A stretch of DNA of 64,000 bases from Rariloculus sp965263005 (GTDB lineage: Bacteria; Pseudomonadota; Gammaproteobacteria; Steroidobacterales; Rariloculaceae), in assembly GCF_965263005.1 (NCBI RefSeq), contig NZ_OZ253579.1, positions 1,612,001 through 1,676,000 on the forward strand. The letters are read 5' to 3'. Below are positions 7,815-16,930 of the stretch, piece by piece (position 1 is the first letter of the stretch; every line of letters starts with the position of its first letter). Made by a program: the position numbers and the translations under genes. A model generated the notes under the pieces. It was not told the origin of the DNA. It made no database searches and was given only the letters and a program-made list of their open reading frames with translations.

Positions 7815-8018
7815 CCGCTTCGACACGGATTGAGATATGCTTTCGGCGTCTTTCAGTTCGTGTGCTCCGACAGCGTGCCAGCAATATTTGCGTGGCGAGC
7901 GCTGGCGGGACATCCGAGCCAAACGTATTGTTGCAATCGCCGCTTGCAGCAGCGGATGGGCGACACGCAACCATGGATAGTAGATCCGCGGTTCGCAAAT
8001 GCTTCAGGGAGAGTTGCC

Positions 8019-9560
8019 ATGCCCCGACGATCAGGTGGTAGACAGGCACGCAGGGCAGAGCGCGCCGCGCCCCTGGCCGAAGCGCTCAAGCCGGTTCGGC
8101 CGGGGCATAGCGGCGGACAATTCCAGCCCTTGTCCGCTGCCGGCGTTGAGGCCGTTTCGGACAACGCCTTCCGGATTCTCGACCGGGTGGGTTTCGCCGA
8201 CGCGACACCTCACTGCATCGAGGCCTGCACGGCGGTCGGCGCCGTGCTCGGCGACGACGGGCGTTTGCGCATGCCGCGAAGTCTGGTCGAACGGACCTTG
8301 CAGCAAGCGCGGCGCAATCTCGTGCTGCACGCGCAGGATACGCGGTGGGACCTGGACTTGAGCGGCGCCAGGGTGCACTTCTCCACCGCTGGCGCCGCGG
8401 TCATGGTGGCCGACTCGGAGAACGGCAGCTACCGGGATTCCGAGGCGCAGGACCTCTACGACATGGCGCGCATTGTCGACACCTGCGAGCACATTCACAT
8501 GTTTCAGCGCACCTGCGTCCTTCGGGACGTTCCCGACAACTGTGCGATGGACATCAATACCCTCTACTGCGCGGTGACGGGCACCAGCAAGCACGTCGGT
8601 TCCAGTTGGACGCTAGCCGATCACCTCGAGAAGAGCCTGCGGATGCTGCACCTCATCGCCGGCGGCGAGGCCGAGTGGCGGGCGCGCCCCTTTGTCAGTC
8701 AGTCCAACTGCTTTGTCGTGCCGCCGATGAAGTTCGCGTCCGATGCCCTCGAATGCCTGCGGGTAGCAGTGCAGGGCGGCATGCCGGTGCTGCTGTTATC
8801 GGCAGGTCAGGCCGGCGCGACCACGCCCGCCTATCTGGCCGGGGCGGTCTCTCAAGCCTGGGCGGAGTGCCTCGGCGGACTGGTCTATGTCAACGCGATC
8901 GAGCCCGGCGCACCGGCGATTCTCGGCGCCTGGCCGTTCGTTTCGGATCTGCGAACCGGTGCGATGAGCGGCGGCTCCCCGGAGCAGGGCCTGCTGTCCG
9001 CCGCCTGCGCCCAGCTCGGCAACCATTTCGACCTGCCCTTCGGCACCGCCTGCGGCATGAGCGACGCCAAGTTGCCGGACTTTCAGGCGGGCGCGGAACG
9101 TGCTGCAACGGTACTGTCGGCCGCCTTGTCCGGGGCGAACATCGTTTATGAATCCGCCGGCATGTACGCCAGTCTGTTGGGCACGTGCCCGGAGAGCCTG
9201 TTGCTGGACAACGACATCCTGGGTGCCGCCGGGCGCGTGACCCGCGGGATCGAGGTCAACTCCGATACGTTGAGCTTTGCCGAGATCGAACAGATCTGCA
9301 CCGGCGGGGAAGGTCACTACCTGGGTTCCCCGAACACCTTGCAGGTGATGCAAAGCGAATATTTTTATCCCGACTTCAGCGACCGCAACAGCCCGAACGT
9401 CTGGGAGGAACAAGGCAAGCCGGTTCTGCTGGATCAGGCTATCGCCAGGAAACGCGAAATTCTCGCCAATCATGTACCGCGCCACGTCAGCGACGAAATA
9501 GACTCAAGCGTGCGAGCCGAGTTTCCGATCTTTCTCTCGCGGGCGGCGATGGGGCGATGA
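8019..9560 (+). CDS. Second MttB-family methyltransferase, divergent paralogue
   Basis: 513 residues from the ATG at 8019 (MPRRSGGRQARR), preceded by AGGGAGAG. Like the first copy it has an Arg-rich N-terminus and no in-frame TAG. MttB-family landmarks are HFSTAGAAVMVADSE, GTSKHVGSSW, GGMPVLLLSAGQAGAT, FVSDLRTGAMSGGSPEQ and FGTACGMSDAKLPDFQAG. It differs clearly from the 5883-7454 protein, so it probably takes a different methylated amine or acts with a different carrier. No second corrinoid gene is adjacent. It is followed 201 bases later by etfBA in the same direction. Whether it shares the corrinoid protein at 5161-5883 cannot be told from sequence. Confidence 0.9.
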   Translation: MPRRSGGRQARRAERAAPLAEALKPVRPGHSGGQFQPLSAAGVEAVSDNAFRILDRVGFADATPHCIEACTAVGAVLGDDGRLRMPRSLVERTLQQARRNLVLHAQDTRWDLDLSGARVHFSTAGAAVMVADSENGSYRDSEAQDLYDMARIVDTCEHIHMFQRTCVLRDVPDNCAMDINTLYCAVTGTSKHVGSSWTLADHLEKSLRMLHLIAGGEAEWRARPFVSQSNCFVVPPMKFASDALECLRVAVQGGMPVLLLSAGQAGATTPAYLAGAVSQAWAECLGGLVYVNAIEPGAPAILGAWPFVSDLRTGAMSGGSPEQGLLSAACAQLGNHFDLPFGTACGMSDAKLPDFQAGAERAATVLSAALSGANIVYESAGMYASLLGTCPESLLLDNDILGAAGRVTRGIEVNSDTLSFAEIEQICTGGEGHYLGSPNTLQVMQSEYFYPDFSDRNSPNVWEEQGKPVLLDQAIARKREILANHVPRHVSDEIDSSVRAEFPIFLSRAAMGR

Positions 9561-9761
9561 TCGGCGCCGGAATGGTTGCCGACAGCGCATGGGGCCGCCT
9601 CCGCCGGACCATGTAGCCGGTCTCTTCAATCCAGCCATCGGCTCCGGCAACACCGCGCATCCGCAACGCAGGTGGCCGCGGCCGCCGGTCTGCTCTCGAG
9701 GCTTTGAGATTGGGGAGTTTGAGCGCAGAATACGGCCGCGGATGCACCCGAGGAAACTACG

Positions 9762-10520
9762 ATGACGATCATCAGCACCATTCTCGTTCCGCTGAAACGC
9801 GTCGTGGACTTCAATGTCCGTGTGCGCGTGAAGTCTGACGGCTCGGGAGTGGCGCTGGACGGCGTCAAGATGAGCATCAATCCCTTCGACGAGATTGCCT
9901 TGGAGGAGGCGCTGCGAATCAGGGAACGGGGCGAGGCCGAGGAGGTCGTCGTGGCATCCGTCGGCGCCCAGATATGCTCTCAGCAACTGCGTGCCGGGTT
10001 GGCCATGGGAGCCGACCGGGCCATTCTGGTTGAGACTGACCGGGACCTTGAACCCCTGACCGTCGCCAGGACCTTGAAGGCCCTCGTCCACCGGGAGAAT
10101 TCCGAGTTGGTGATTCTGGGCAAGCAGGCCATCGACGGCGACAACAACCAGACCGGACAGATGCTGGCCGCGCTTTGGGGGCGCCCCCAGGCGACTTTTG
10201 CCTCCGAACTCAGCCTGCGCGACGGCGCGGCGACAGCGACGCGGGAAGTGGACGCCGGGCTGGAAGTCGTCGAAATCGACCTGCCGGCCGTGGTGACCAC
10301 GGACTTGCGTCTGAACGAACCCCGTTACACAAAGCTGCCTGACATCCTGAAGGCCAAGCGCAAGCCCCTCGAGACAGTCACCCTGGCTGAATTGAATGTG
10401 GAACCGGAAGAACAATTCCGAGTGTTGGGCGTCGAACCGCCGGCCGTGCGCCCGAAGGGCGTAATGGTGCGCGATGTGGCGGAGTTGGTGCAGGCGCTAC
10501 GGGAAAAGGAGTTGGTCTGA
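9762..10520 (+). CDS. etfB: Electron transfer flavoprotein, beta subunit
   Basis: 252 residues starting ILVPLKRVVDFNVRVRVKSD, with the beta-subunit adenylate-site segment GKQAIDGDNNQTGQMLAALW and the recognition region LRLNEPRYTKLPDILKAK. It forms a heterodimer with EtfA and carries electrons from flavin dehydrogenases to ETF:quinone oxidoreductase. GAGGAAA lies just upstream of the ATG. The stop overlaps the etfA start by one base (TGATG). Position directly before two DMGDH-like flavoproteins suggests it serves as their acceptor, as ETF does for mitochondrial DMGDH and sarcosine dehydrogenase, and perhaps also for the acyl-CoA dehydrogenase at 24070. Confidence 0.95.
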   Translation: MTIISTILVPLKRVVDFNVRVRVKSDGSGVALDGVKMSINPFDEIALEEALRIRERGEAEEVVVASVGAQICSQQLRAGLAMGADRAILVETDRDLEPLTVARTLKALVHRENSELVILGKQAIDGDNNQTGQMLAALWGRPQATFASELSLRDGAATATREVDAGLEVVEIDLPAVVTTDLRLNEPRYTKLPDILKAKRKPLETVTLAELNVEPEEQFRVLGVEPPAVRPKGVMVRDVAELVQALREKELV

Positions 10521-11467
10521 TGGCTCGAGTTCTGATCGTTGCAGAGCATGACGGGCAGTCCCTCAACCCCAGTACCGCACGATGCGTGTCCTGCGCCCGA
10601 AGCTTCGAGGCATCCGCGATCGACATTGCGGTGCTGTCCGGCGACGGCGGCGCCGTTGCGGCGCAGGCGGCGGCGCTGGCGGGGGTGACCGGCGTTATCA
10701 GGGTCGATCACCCGGCAAACGAATTTGCCCTGGCGGCAGTCGCCGCGCCCCAGATCCGTGATCTGGCTGCCGATTACACTCACGTCTTCGGCCCGTCAAC
10801 AACCTTCGGCAAGGATCTGATGCCGCGGGTTGCGGCACTCATGGGCGTGGGACAATTGAGCGATATCATGAGCGCCGAAAGCGCGTATCGGTTCAAGCGG
10901 CCGATCTACGCCGGCAATGCCATTCTCACGGTGGAGGCGCCGGCGGACCGCACTGTGGTGGCCACCGTGAGAACCGCATCGTACCAGGCGGCTGAAGCCA
11001 CCGGTGAGGCTGAGATCCGGAAACGCTCCATGGATACCGAGCTTCCGGACCATACGCGATTCATCGAGCTTCGCAGCGACACCGGCAACGGGCGGCCGGA
11101 TTTGCAGACCGGGGCCCGGGTCGTTTCCGGCGGACGCGCCCTGGGCAGCAAGGAGAACTTCGAGATCATCTACCGGCTCGCCGATACGCTCGGTGCCGCC
11201 GTGGGCGCATCGCGCGCTGCCGTGGATTCAGGGTACGCGGGTAACGACATGCAGGTCGGCCAGACCGGAAAGATCATTGCGCCGGACCTCTATATCGCCG
11301 TGGGTATCTCCGGAGCCATCCAGCACCTTACCGGAATCAAGGACGCAGGCATGATCGTGGCCATCAACATAGATGCGGAGGCGCCGCTGTTCGAGGTCGC
11401 CGATATCGGTCTGGCGGCGGATCTGTTCACCGCCGTGCCGGAACTGATCGAAGCGCTGGGCGGCTAA
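10520..11467 (+). CDS. etfA: Electron transfer flavoprotein, alpha subunit
   Basis: 315 residues. The C-terminal FAD domain shows VVSGGRALGSKENFEIIYRL, GASRAAVDSGY, VGQTGKIIAPDLYIAVGIS and GAIQHLTGIKDAGMIVAIN, the standard EtfA signature. It is translationally coupled to etfB. It ends 194 bases before the convergent DMGDH-like gene stop at 11661; no clear terminator hairpin with a T-run is visible between them. Confidence 0.95.
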   Translation: MARVLIVAEHDGQSLNPSTARCVSCARSFEASAIDIAVLSGDGGAVAAQAAALAGVTGVIRVDHPANEFALAAVAAPQIRDLAADYTHVFGPSTTFGKDLMPRVAALMGVGQLSDIMSAESAYRFKRPIYAGNAILTVEAPADRTVVATVRTASYQAAEATGEAEIRKRSMDTELPDHTRFIELRSDTGNGRPDLQTGARVVSGGRALGSKENFEIIYRLADTLGAAVGASRAAVDSGYAGNDMQVGQTGKIIAPDLYIAVGISGAIQHLTGIKDAGMIVAINIDAEAPLFEVADIGLAADLFTAVPELIEALGG

Positions 11468-11660
11468 CGCGTCAATGGCGGCGACGGCCTTGCTGCTTGC
11501 TCAGCATTGACCATCTACCAAGGTCAAGCGTTGCCGTTCGGATAGCGTTAACAGGCGCGAATCTGGCGCTGACCTTGATGCTCGCCGTGCCGGTGAGAAT
11601 ATCGGTGGTTTGGGCAATGCCGGCGGCCCCCGGCGTACTGCAGGTGGTTCACGGCCGCCG

Positions 11661-14117
11661 TCAGCAGCGGATGCGCATGCTTCGGGGGTCGTACATCGGG
11701 GTTGACGACACCTCCGCCGGAACTCGTTCCCCGGCCACTTCGATGCTGAAGCCTCCCTCTGCCGGGTTTGGCGCCTTGGCTGTATCGACGTACCCGAGCC
11801 CGATGGCGGCGCCGAGGGTATGGCCGTAGGCGCCGGACGTGACGTGACCGACCAGGGCGTCATCGTGCCAGATGGGTTCGTTGTGGTAGAGCAGCGGCTG
11901 TGGGTCGAGCAGCCGGAACTGCAGCAACCGCTTCGCCGGTTCTGCCGCTTTCTCCTTCAGCAACGCCTCCCTTCCAATGAACCCGCCCGGCTTGTCGAAC
12001 TTCACGGCGAAGCCCAGGCTCGCTTCCAGCGGCGTGTCCTCGTCGGTGATGTCGTGGCCCCAATGACGATAGGCTTTTTCGATGCGCAGCGAATCCAGCG
12101 CGTGATAACCGGCGTGGGCCAGGCCGAACGGTGCGCCCGCGGCGACGATGGTGTCGTAGACGCCGGCCGTGAACTCGGTGGGGATGTACAGTTCCCAGCC
12201 GAGTTCGCCGACGTACGTGATCCGGGAGGCCCGCACGAGGGCGTAACCGAGCTCGATTTCCCGGCTGTGGGCGAAGGGGAATGCCTCGTGCGAGAGGTCG
12301 TCCGGAGTCAGGGACTGCAACAGCGCCCGAGCGTTCGGGCCCATGATCGAAATCACTCCCATGGCCGAGGTCACGTCGGTCAGCACGCAATGGGCGTCGG
12401 CCGGGATGTGCCGTTGCAGCCAGTGGAAGTCCCTGACTTCCGCGGCAGCGGCGGTCACGATCAGATAACAGTCTTCGGCCAGCCGGGTGACGGTGAGGTC
12501 CGCCTCGATGCCGCCCCGGTCGTTGAGCCATTGGGTGTAGACGATGCGGCCCGGAAGCACGTCCACATCGTTGGCGCTGACGTAATTGAGCACCCGGGCG
12601 GCATCGGCGCCCTGGAGCCGGAATTTGGCAAAGGAGGACTGGTCGAAGAGCCCCACCTGCTCGCGCACCGCCCGGTGCTCCGCCGCGGAATGTTCAAACC
12701 AGTTCTGCCGTCCGTAACTGTACTTGTAGCTGGCCAGGCCCGGGTCCGGCGCGTACCAGTTGGGCCGCTCCCAGCCCGCGACCTCGCCGTGGCAGGCGCC
12801 GATGGCTTGCAGGCGATCGTGGAGCGGCGATTTGCGAACACCGCGCGCGGTGTCGTACTGACGATAGGGGAAGTGGGTGGCGTACAGCAGGCCGAGGCTT
12901 TCGGAGACCCGTTCGCGCAGGTACTTCCGGTTGCGCTGGAACGGCTGATTGCGGCGCACATCCACTTCCCACAGGTCTGCCGGCGGATGGCCGAGGCGAA
13001 TCCACTCCGAAATCACCTTGCCGATGCCGCCGGCGGATTGCAGGCCAATGGAATTCAGCCCCGCCGCCACGAAGCAGTTGTCGAGTTCGGGCGCCTGGCC
13101 GATGTGGTAGCGCACGTCCGGCGTAAAACTCTCCGGGCCGCAGAAGAACGTCTCAAGCCCGGCGGATTCCAGTGCCGGCATGCGCACCATGGCCTGCTCC
13201 AGGATGGGTTCGAAATGCTCGAGACTGCCGGCGATTTCGTCGAAACAGAAATCCTCGGGGATGCCCTTCGTGGCCCAGGGGCGGGCATGGGGTTCGAAGG
13301 CGCCGAGGAGCAGCTTGCCGGCGTCGTACTTGTAGTAGGCGCAGGCGTCGTAGTCGCGCACGACCGGGAAGCTCGAATCCAGCCCCGCCACCGATTCGAA
13401 CAGGGCGTAGTAGTGCTCGCATGCATGCAGAGGCACGTTCACCCCGACCGTCGCTGCCAGTTCCCGGGTCCACATGCCGGCGCACAGCACCACGCAGTCC
13501 GCATCGATATCGCCCTGTTCGGTGGCCACGCCGGTCACGCCGCCGGGCCCGGTGCGGATGGCGGTGACCGGCACGTTCTGAAAGATGCGCGCGCCGCCCG
13601 CGCGGGCGCCCTTGGCCAGCGCGTTGGTGATGTCTACCGCGTTGGCGTAGCCGTCGGAAGGAATGTGGATGCCGCCGAGCAGATCCCCGGTATGCAGCAG
13701 GGGTACCCGGCTCTTGATGGCCGCGGGCGTGACCACGTCCACGTCCAGCCCGAATACCTTTGCCATCGACGCGCTGCGCTTGAGCTCCTCGAACCGCTCC
13801 TCATTGGTGGCGACGGAGACCGAACCGCAGCGCCGGTAGCCGGTCGCCTGGCCGGTTTCCGCCTCCAGGCGCCGGTAGAGCGTGCTCGTGTAGCGCGCCA
13901 ACTGGGTCATGTTGATGGACGTGCGTAGCTGCCCCACCAGTCCCGCCGCGTGCCAGGTGGTGCCCGAGGTGAGCTGCCTGCGCTCCAGCAGCGTCACGTC
14001 GGCGACCCCGTCTCGCGCCAGGTGATAGGCGACCGAGCAGCCGATCACGCCGCCGCCGATCACGATCACGCTGGCACTGCGCGGCAGGGCGGCGGGGTCG
14101 TCGGGACGAGTCGCCAT
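11661..14117 (-). CDS. DMGDH-like FAD oxidoreductase with GcvT domain (A)
   Basis: 818 residues in the two-domain layout of dimethylglycine/sarcosine dehydrogenases. Residues ~15-400 are a DAO-type FAD domain (VIVIGGGVIGCSVAYHLA; TSGTTWHAAG with the FAD-linking His). An FAO_M linker follows, then from ~430 a GcvT/aminomethyltransferase fold (VGLFDQSSFAKFRL; ELGWELYIP; IEKAYRHWG) that in the family transfers the oxidised methyl to tetrahydrofolate. It starts 6 bases downstream of the sister gene stop, so the two form an operon read leftward from 16538. Likely substrates are dimethylglycine or sarcosine derived from glycine betaine; which copy takes which is not visible. Confidence 0.92.
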   Translation of the reverse strand: MATRPDDPAALPRSASVIVIGGGVIGCSVAYHLARDGVADVTLLERRQLTSGTTWHAAGLVGQLRTSINMTQLARYTSTLYRRLEAETGQATGYRRCGSVSVATNEERFEELKRSASMAKVFGLDVDVVTPAAIKSRVPLLHTGDLLGGIHIPSDGYANAVDITNALAKGARAGGARIFQNVPVTAIRTGPGGVTGVATEQGDIDADCVVLCAGMWTRELAATVGVNVPLHACEHYYALFESVAGLDSSFPVVRDYDACAYYKYDAGKLLLGAFEPHARPWATKGIPEDFCFDEIAGSLEHFEPILEQAMVRMPALESAGLETFFCGPESFTPDVRYHIGQAPELDNCFVAAGLNSIGLQSAGGIGKVISEWIRLGHPPADLWEVDVRRNQPFQRNRKYLRERVSESLGLLYATHFPYRQYDTARGVRKSPLHDRLQAIGACHGEVAGWERPNWYAPDPGLASYKYSYGRQNWFEHSAAEHRAVREQVGLFDQSSFAKFRLQGADAARVLNYVSANDVDVLPGRIVYTQWLNDRGGIEADLTVTRLAEDCYLIVTAAAAEVRDFHWLQRHIPADAHCVLTDVTSAMGVISIMGPNARALLQSLTPDDLSHEAFPFAHSREIELGYALVRASRITYVGELGWELYIPTEFTAGVYDTIVAAGAPFGLAHAGYHALDSLRIEKAYRHWGHDITDEDTPLEASLGFAVKFDKPGGFIGREALLKEKAAEPAKRLLQFRLLDPQPLLYHNEPIWHDDALVGHVTSGAYGHTLGAAIGLGYVDTAKAPNPAEGGFSIEVAGERVPAEVSSTPMYDPRSMRIRC

Positions 14118-14123
14118 GAACCC

Positions 14124-16538
14124 TCAGGCGCGCAATCGGACGTTGGCCGGATCGTGGACGGGCTCGTTCAGCACCGTCGCCCGCCGCCGTTGCCCGAGCA
14201 CGTCGACCGTCAACGCCGCGCCGGGACCGGCCAGGGACGGCGGCACGTAGCCGAAGCCGAGGCTCTGCCGGACAAAGTGGCCATAACCGCCGGAAGTGGT
14301 CACCCCCACGCAGCGGTCACCGGAGAAGATCGGTTCTCCACCCTGAACATCCGCATCGCCGGGGTCCAGGCTGAAGTAGATCAGTTGCAGCGTGCGGTCC
14401 CGCTGTTGCAGGGTCGCTTCCCGGCCGATGAAGTCGCCCTTGTCGAGCTTGATGAAGCGCTTCATGGCCGCGTCGATCATCGTGACTTCGTTGGTCAGCT
14501 CCGCACCCCAACCGCGATAGGCTTTTTCCAGCCGCAGGCTGTTGACCGCATAGAGGCCGAAATTGCGGATGCCGAATTGTGCTCCGGCCTCGACCAGCGC
14601 GTCGTACAGCGCCTCCAGATGTTCCATGGCGGGGTGCAGTTCCCAGCCGAGTTCACCCAGGTAGTTCACCCGCAGCGCCCGCACCGGCATCCCGGCGATA
14701 TCGATTTCCCTGCCGGTCAGCCAGGCAAAGGCGCTGCTGTCCAGGGGTGCATCCGTCACCCGGGCCAGCACCGCCCGCGCGCGTGGCCCGGCCAGCACCA
14801 CAACGCCCCGCCGGTCGGTGACATTGGCGACGCTCACCTGTTCTGCCGGGCGCCGGCCCTGTTGCAGGTGGTCGAGATCGCGCAGTTCGGCGCCGGCGGC
14901 GGAAAGCACGTAGAACGCTTCATGGTCGAGGTGGGTGATGGTCATTTCAGCGCCGATGCGCCCGCCCTCCGACAGCAGATGGGTGAGCACGATGCCGCCG
15001 CGCTTCGGTACCCGGTTGGCGCACAGCCGATCCAGCATCGTCCGGGCATCGGGGCCCGCCACGTCGTATTTCGCGAATCCGGAGAGGTCCAGGATGCCGA
15101 CCCGCTCGCGCACGGCAAGGCACTCTTCGCGCACCAGATCGAAGACGTTGTTGTGGCGAAAGCTGTATTGCTCCTCCCGGCCGTCCGGAGAGAACCACTT
15201 GGGACGCTCCCAGCCAAAGGTCTCGGTATACACGCAGCCCTGGATCTTGAGCTTGTCGTACAGGGGGCTCGTCCGGCACCGGCGGGCCGCCGGCAGTTCT
15301 TCCCCGGGCGGAGGCGTGGCGTAGGTCAGGGAGTAGTCCTGGCGACCCCTGGTTCCCATGTAGGCGGCATCGGCAAACACTCCGAAGCGCCGGGGATCGA
15401 ACCCGGTCATGTTGATTTCGGAGTCGCCGTGCAGCATCCACTGAGCCAGGTACTTGCCGCAGCCGGCACCCTGGGCAATGCCGAAGGACGAGCCGCAGCA
15501 GAGCCAGAAATTGCGCAGCCCGGCCACGGGGCCTAGCAGTGGCAGACCGTCGGGGCTGTGGGAGATGGCGCCGTTGACGATACGCTTGATGCCGGCCGGT
15601 TCGAAAATCGGCATGCGTTCCATGGCGCGCTCCAGCCAGGGCATCAGGCGCTCGAGATCGTCGGTAAACAGTTCGCTGTCGGACTCCCAGGGCGGCAGTC
15701 CGCTCGGCAGCCAGGCTTCGGCGAGCCCATCGGCCTCGTAGATGCCGATCAGGCCGGACTCCTGCTCCTGGCGCAGGTAGACGGAGGCGTAGGGGTCGCG
15801 AGTCACGGGGAGTTCGTCGCTTCTGCCGGCCAGTTCCGGGATCGGGCCGGAGACGAGATAATGATGCTGAATATTGCAGATGGGAAGGTCCGTCCCCACC
15901 ATCTGCGCCACCTGCCGTGCGAAGCAGCCCGCCGCGTTGACCACGGTTTCGGCCACGACGCTTCCGTGTTCCGTCATCACTTCCCATTCGCCGCCCGGCA
16001 GGGCATTAATGCCGGTCACCCGATTGTGCCGCATGATCCTGGCGCCCAAGTCGCGCGCGCCCTTGGCCATTGCCTGGCAAAGCCCGAACGGGTCGGCATG
16101 ACCGTCGTTGCGGGTCCATGCGCCGGCAAGCACGCCTTCGGTCGAGACGAAGGGATTCAGCCTGGCAATCTGTTCAACGTCGACGATCTCCATGTGGTAA
16201 CCGACATTGGCGGCGATTCCGCGCAGGTAGCGGAACCAGTCCAGATCCTGCTCGGTGAGGGCGAAGCGGACGCTGCCACAGCCATGCCAAGTGACGGACT
16301 GACCGGTCAGTTGCTCCAGTTGCCTGTACAGGGAGATGCTGTATTCGTGGATCTTGGCGAGGTTGTAGTTGCCGACCAGGTTGGGGCATTGACCGGCCGC
16401 GTGCCAGGTCGAGCCCGAAGTCAACTCGCCTTTCTCGATCAGCAGGACATCGTCGCATCCTTCGGCGGCCAGGTGGTACAGCAAGCCGACCCCCATCACG
16501 CCGCCGCCGACAATCACGATTCGAGCCTGGTTCTCCAT
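14124..16538 (-). CDS. DMGDH-like FAD oxidoreductase with GcvT domain (B)
   Basis: 804 residues, same architecture as its neighbour. The FAD motif is VIVGGGVMGVGLLYHLA, the covalent-FAD region is TSGSTWHAAG at residues ~42-51, and the GcvT part includes VGILDLSGFAKYDV, GELGWELHP and LEKAYRGWG. Its N-terminus (TSGSTWHAAGQCPNL) is closer to the truncated gene at 1-314 than to copy A, suggesting successive duplications. It is the promoter-proximal gene of the pair. Predicted to be cytoplasmic, passing electrons to ETF and one-carbon units to folate. Confidence 0.92.
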   Translation of the reverse strand: MENQARIVIVGGGVMGVGLLYHLAAEGCDDVLLIEKGELTSGSTWHAAGQCPNLVGNYNLAKIHEYSISLYRQLEQLTGQSVTWHGCGSVRFALTEQDLDWFRYLRGIAANVGYHMEIVDVEQIARLNPFVSTEGVLAGAWTRNDGHADPFGLCQAMAKGARDLGARIMRHNRVTGINALPGGEWEVMTEHGSVVAETVVNAAGCFARQVAQMVGTDLPICNIQHHYLVSGPIPELAGRSDELPVTRDPYASVYLRQEQESGLIGIYEADGLAEAWLPSGLPPWESDSELFTDDLERLMPWLERAMERMPIFEPAGIKRIVNGAISHSPDGLPLLGPVAGLRNFWLCCGSSFGIAQGAGCGKYLAQWMLHGDSEINMTGFDPRRFGVFADAAYMGTRGRQDYSLTYATPPPGEELPAARRCRTSPLYDKLKIQGCVYTETFGWERPKWFSPDGREEQYSFRHNNVFDLVREECLAVRERVGILDLSGFAKYDVAGPDARTMLDRLCANRVPKRGGIVLTHLLSEGGRIGAEMTITHLDHEAFYVLSAAGAELRDLDHLQQGRRPAEQVSVANVTDRRGVVVLAGPRARAVLARVTDAPLDSSAFAWLTGREIDIAGMPVRALRVNYLGELGWELHPAMEHLEALYDALVEAGAQFGIRNFGLYAVNSLRLEKAYRGWGAELTNEVTMIDAAMKRFIKLDKGDFIGREATLQQRDRTLQLIYFSLDPGDADVQGGEPIFSGDRCVGVTTSGGYGHFVRQSLGFGYVPPSLAGPGAALTVDVLGQRRRATVLNEPVHDPANVRLRA

Positions 16539-16930
16539 GGCATTCTCCGGCCGTGGATGGCCGCCGCCCGATTTTCTCAGAATTTGGGCTTGCCTATCAC
16601 TATGGACACTGGCGATCTATATCCGCAGCAGTCTCGGGGGGAGCTTTAGCATGGCTCATCGCGCGTCTCGGGTCCCCAGGACACGTTTTCGAATGCCAGT
16701 CTGCGGCAGAATCCCGTGCCCTGCATCGCCGGATGCGACATGGAGCTAATCGCAAGCGACATCGCGGCTCCTGCGGCTGCTGTTGGCGATACGCAACAAT
16801 TCGTCGAGCGATCGCTGGTAATGGTTGTCTACTGTCCGTTTTTGGCGCTCCGATGTCGCATATGCTTCATTAGGCGTCGCATCGCAGTGTTATTCTCGGT
16901 TCAGGTGGAGTCGCCAACGGAGGGGTCGCA
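16539..16930. other. 392-bp divergent intergenic region
   Basis: It lies between the leftward DMGDH pair and the rightward TonB receptor and should hold both promoters. It contains the second copy of the 72-base repeat. The receptor is preceded by GGAGGGG a few bases before the ATG at 16931. Nothing else is recognised. Confidence 0.55.
16694..16765. repeat. 72-base dispersed repeat, copy B
   Basis: Partner of 7519-7590; same orientation, 7 mismatches by my count. Here it lies ~165 bases upstream of the TonB-dependent receptor. Confidence 0.85.

Larger units (their letters stand above)
7455..8018. other. 564-bp divergent intergenic region with repeats and a gene remnant
   Basis: This region separates two divergently transcribed mttB-like genes and must hold both promoters. 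I see a 72-base repeat (7519-7590), a 45-base repeat (7633-7677) and a DUF1638 3' remnant (7707-7814), but no convincing cobalamin riboswitch or protein gene. The rest (7815-8018) shows nothing recognisable apart from a ribosome-binding sequence (AGGGAGAG) before the start at 8019. Confidence 0.6.

Noticed and set aside
7455..8018. Cobalamin riboswitch ahead of the corrinoid genes
   Set aside because: Only an isolated GCCACT string near 7499 is seen; the B12 box and surrounding conserved helices are absent.
5883..9560. Pyrrolysine-containing trimethylamine methyltransferases
   Set aside because: Both mttB-like frames are free of in-frame TAG and close normally, so they belong to the non-pyrrolysine branch.
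11820..16649. Very long plus-strand open frames opposite the DMGDH-like genes (e.g. 11820-13928 and 13950-15536)
   Set aside because: They are antisense shadows of high-GC coding DNA; their translations show no family motifs, while the minus strand gives complete enzymes.
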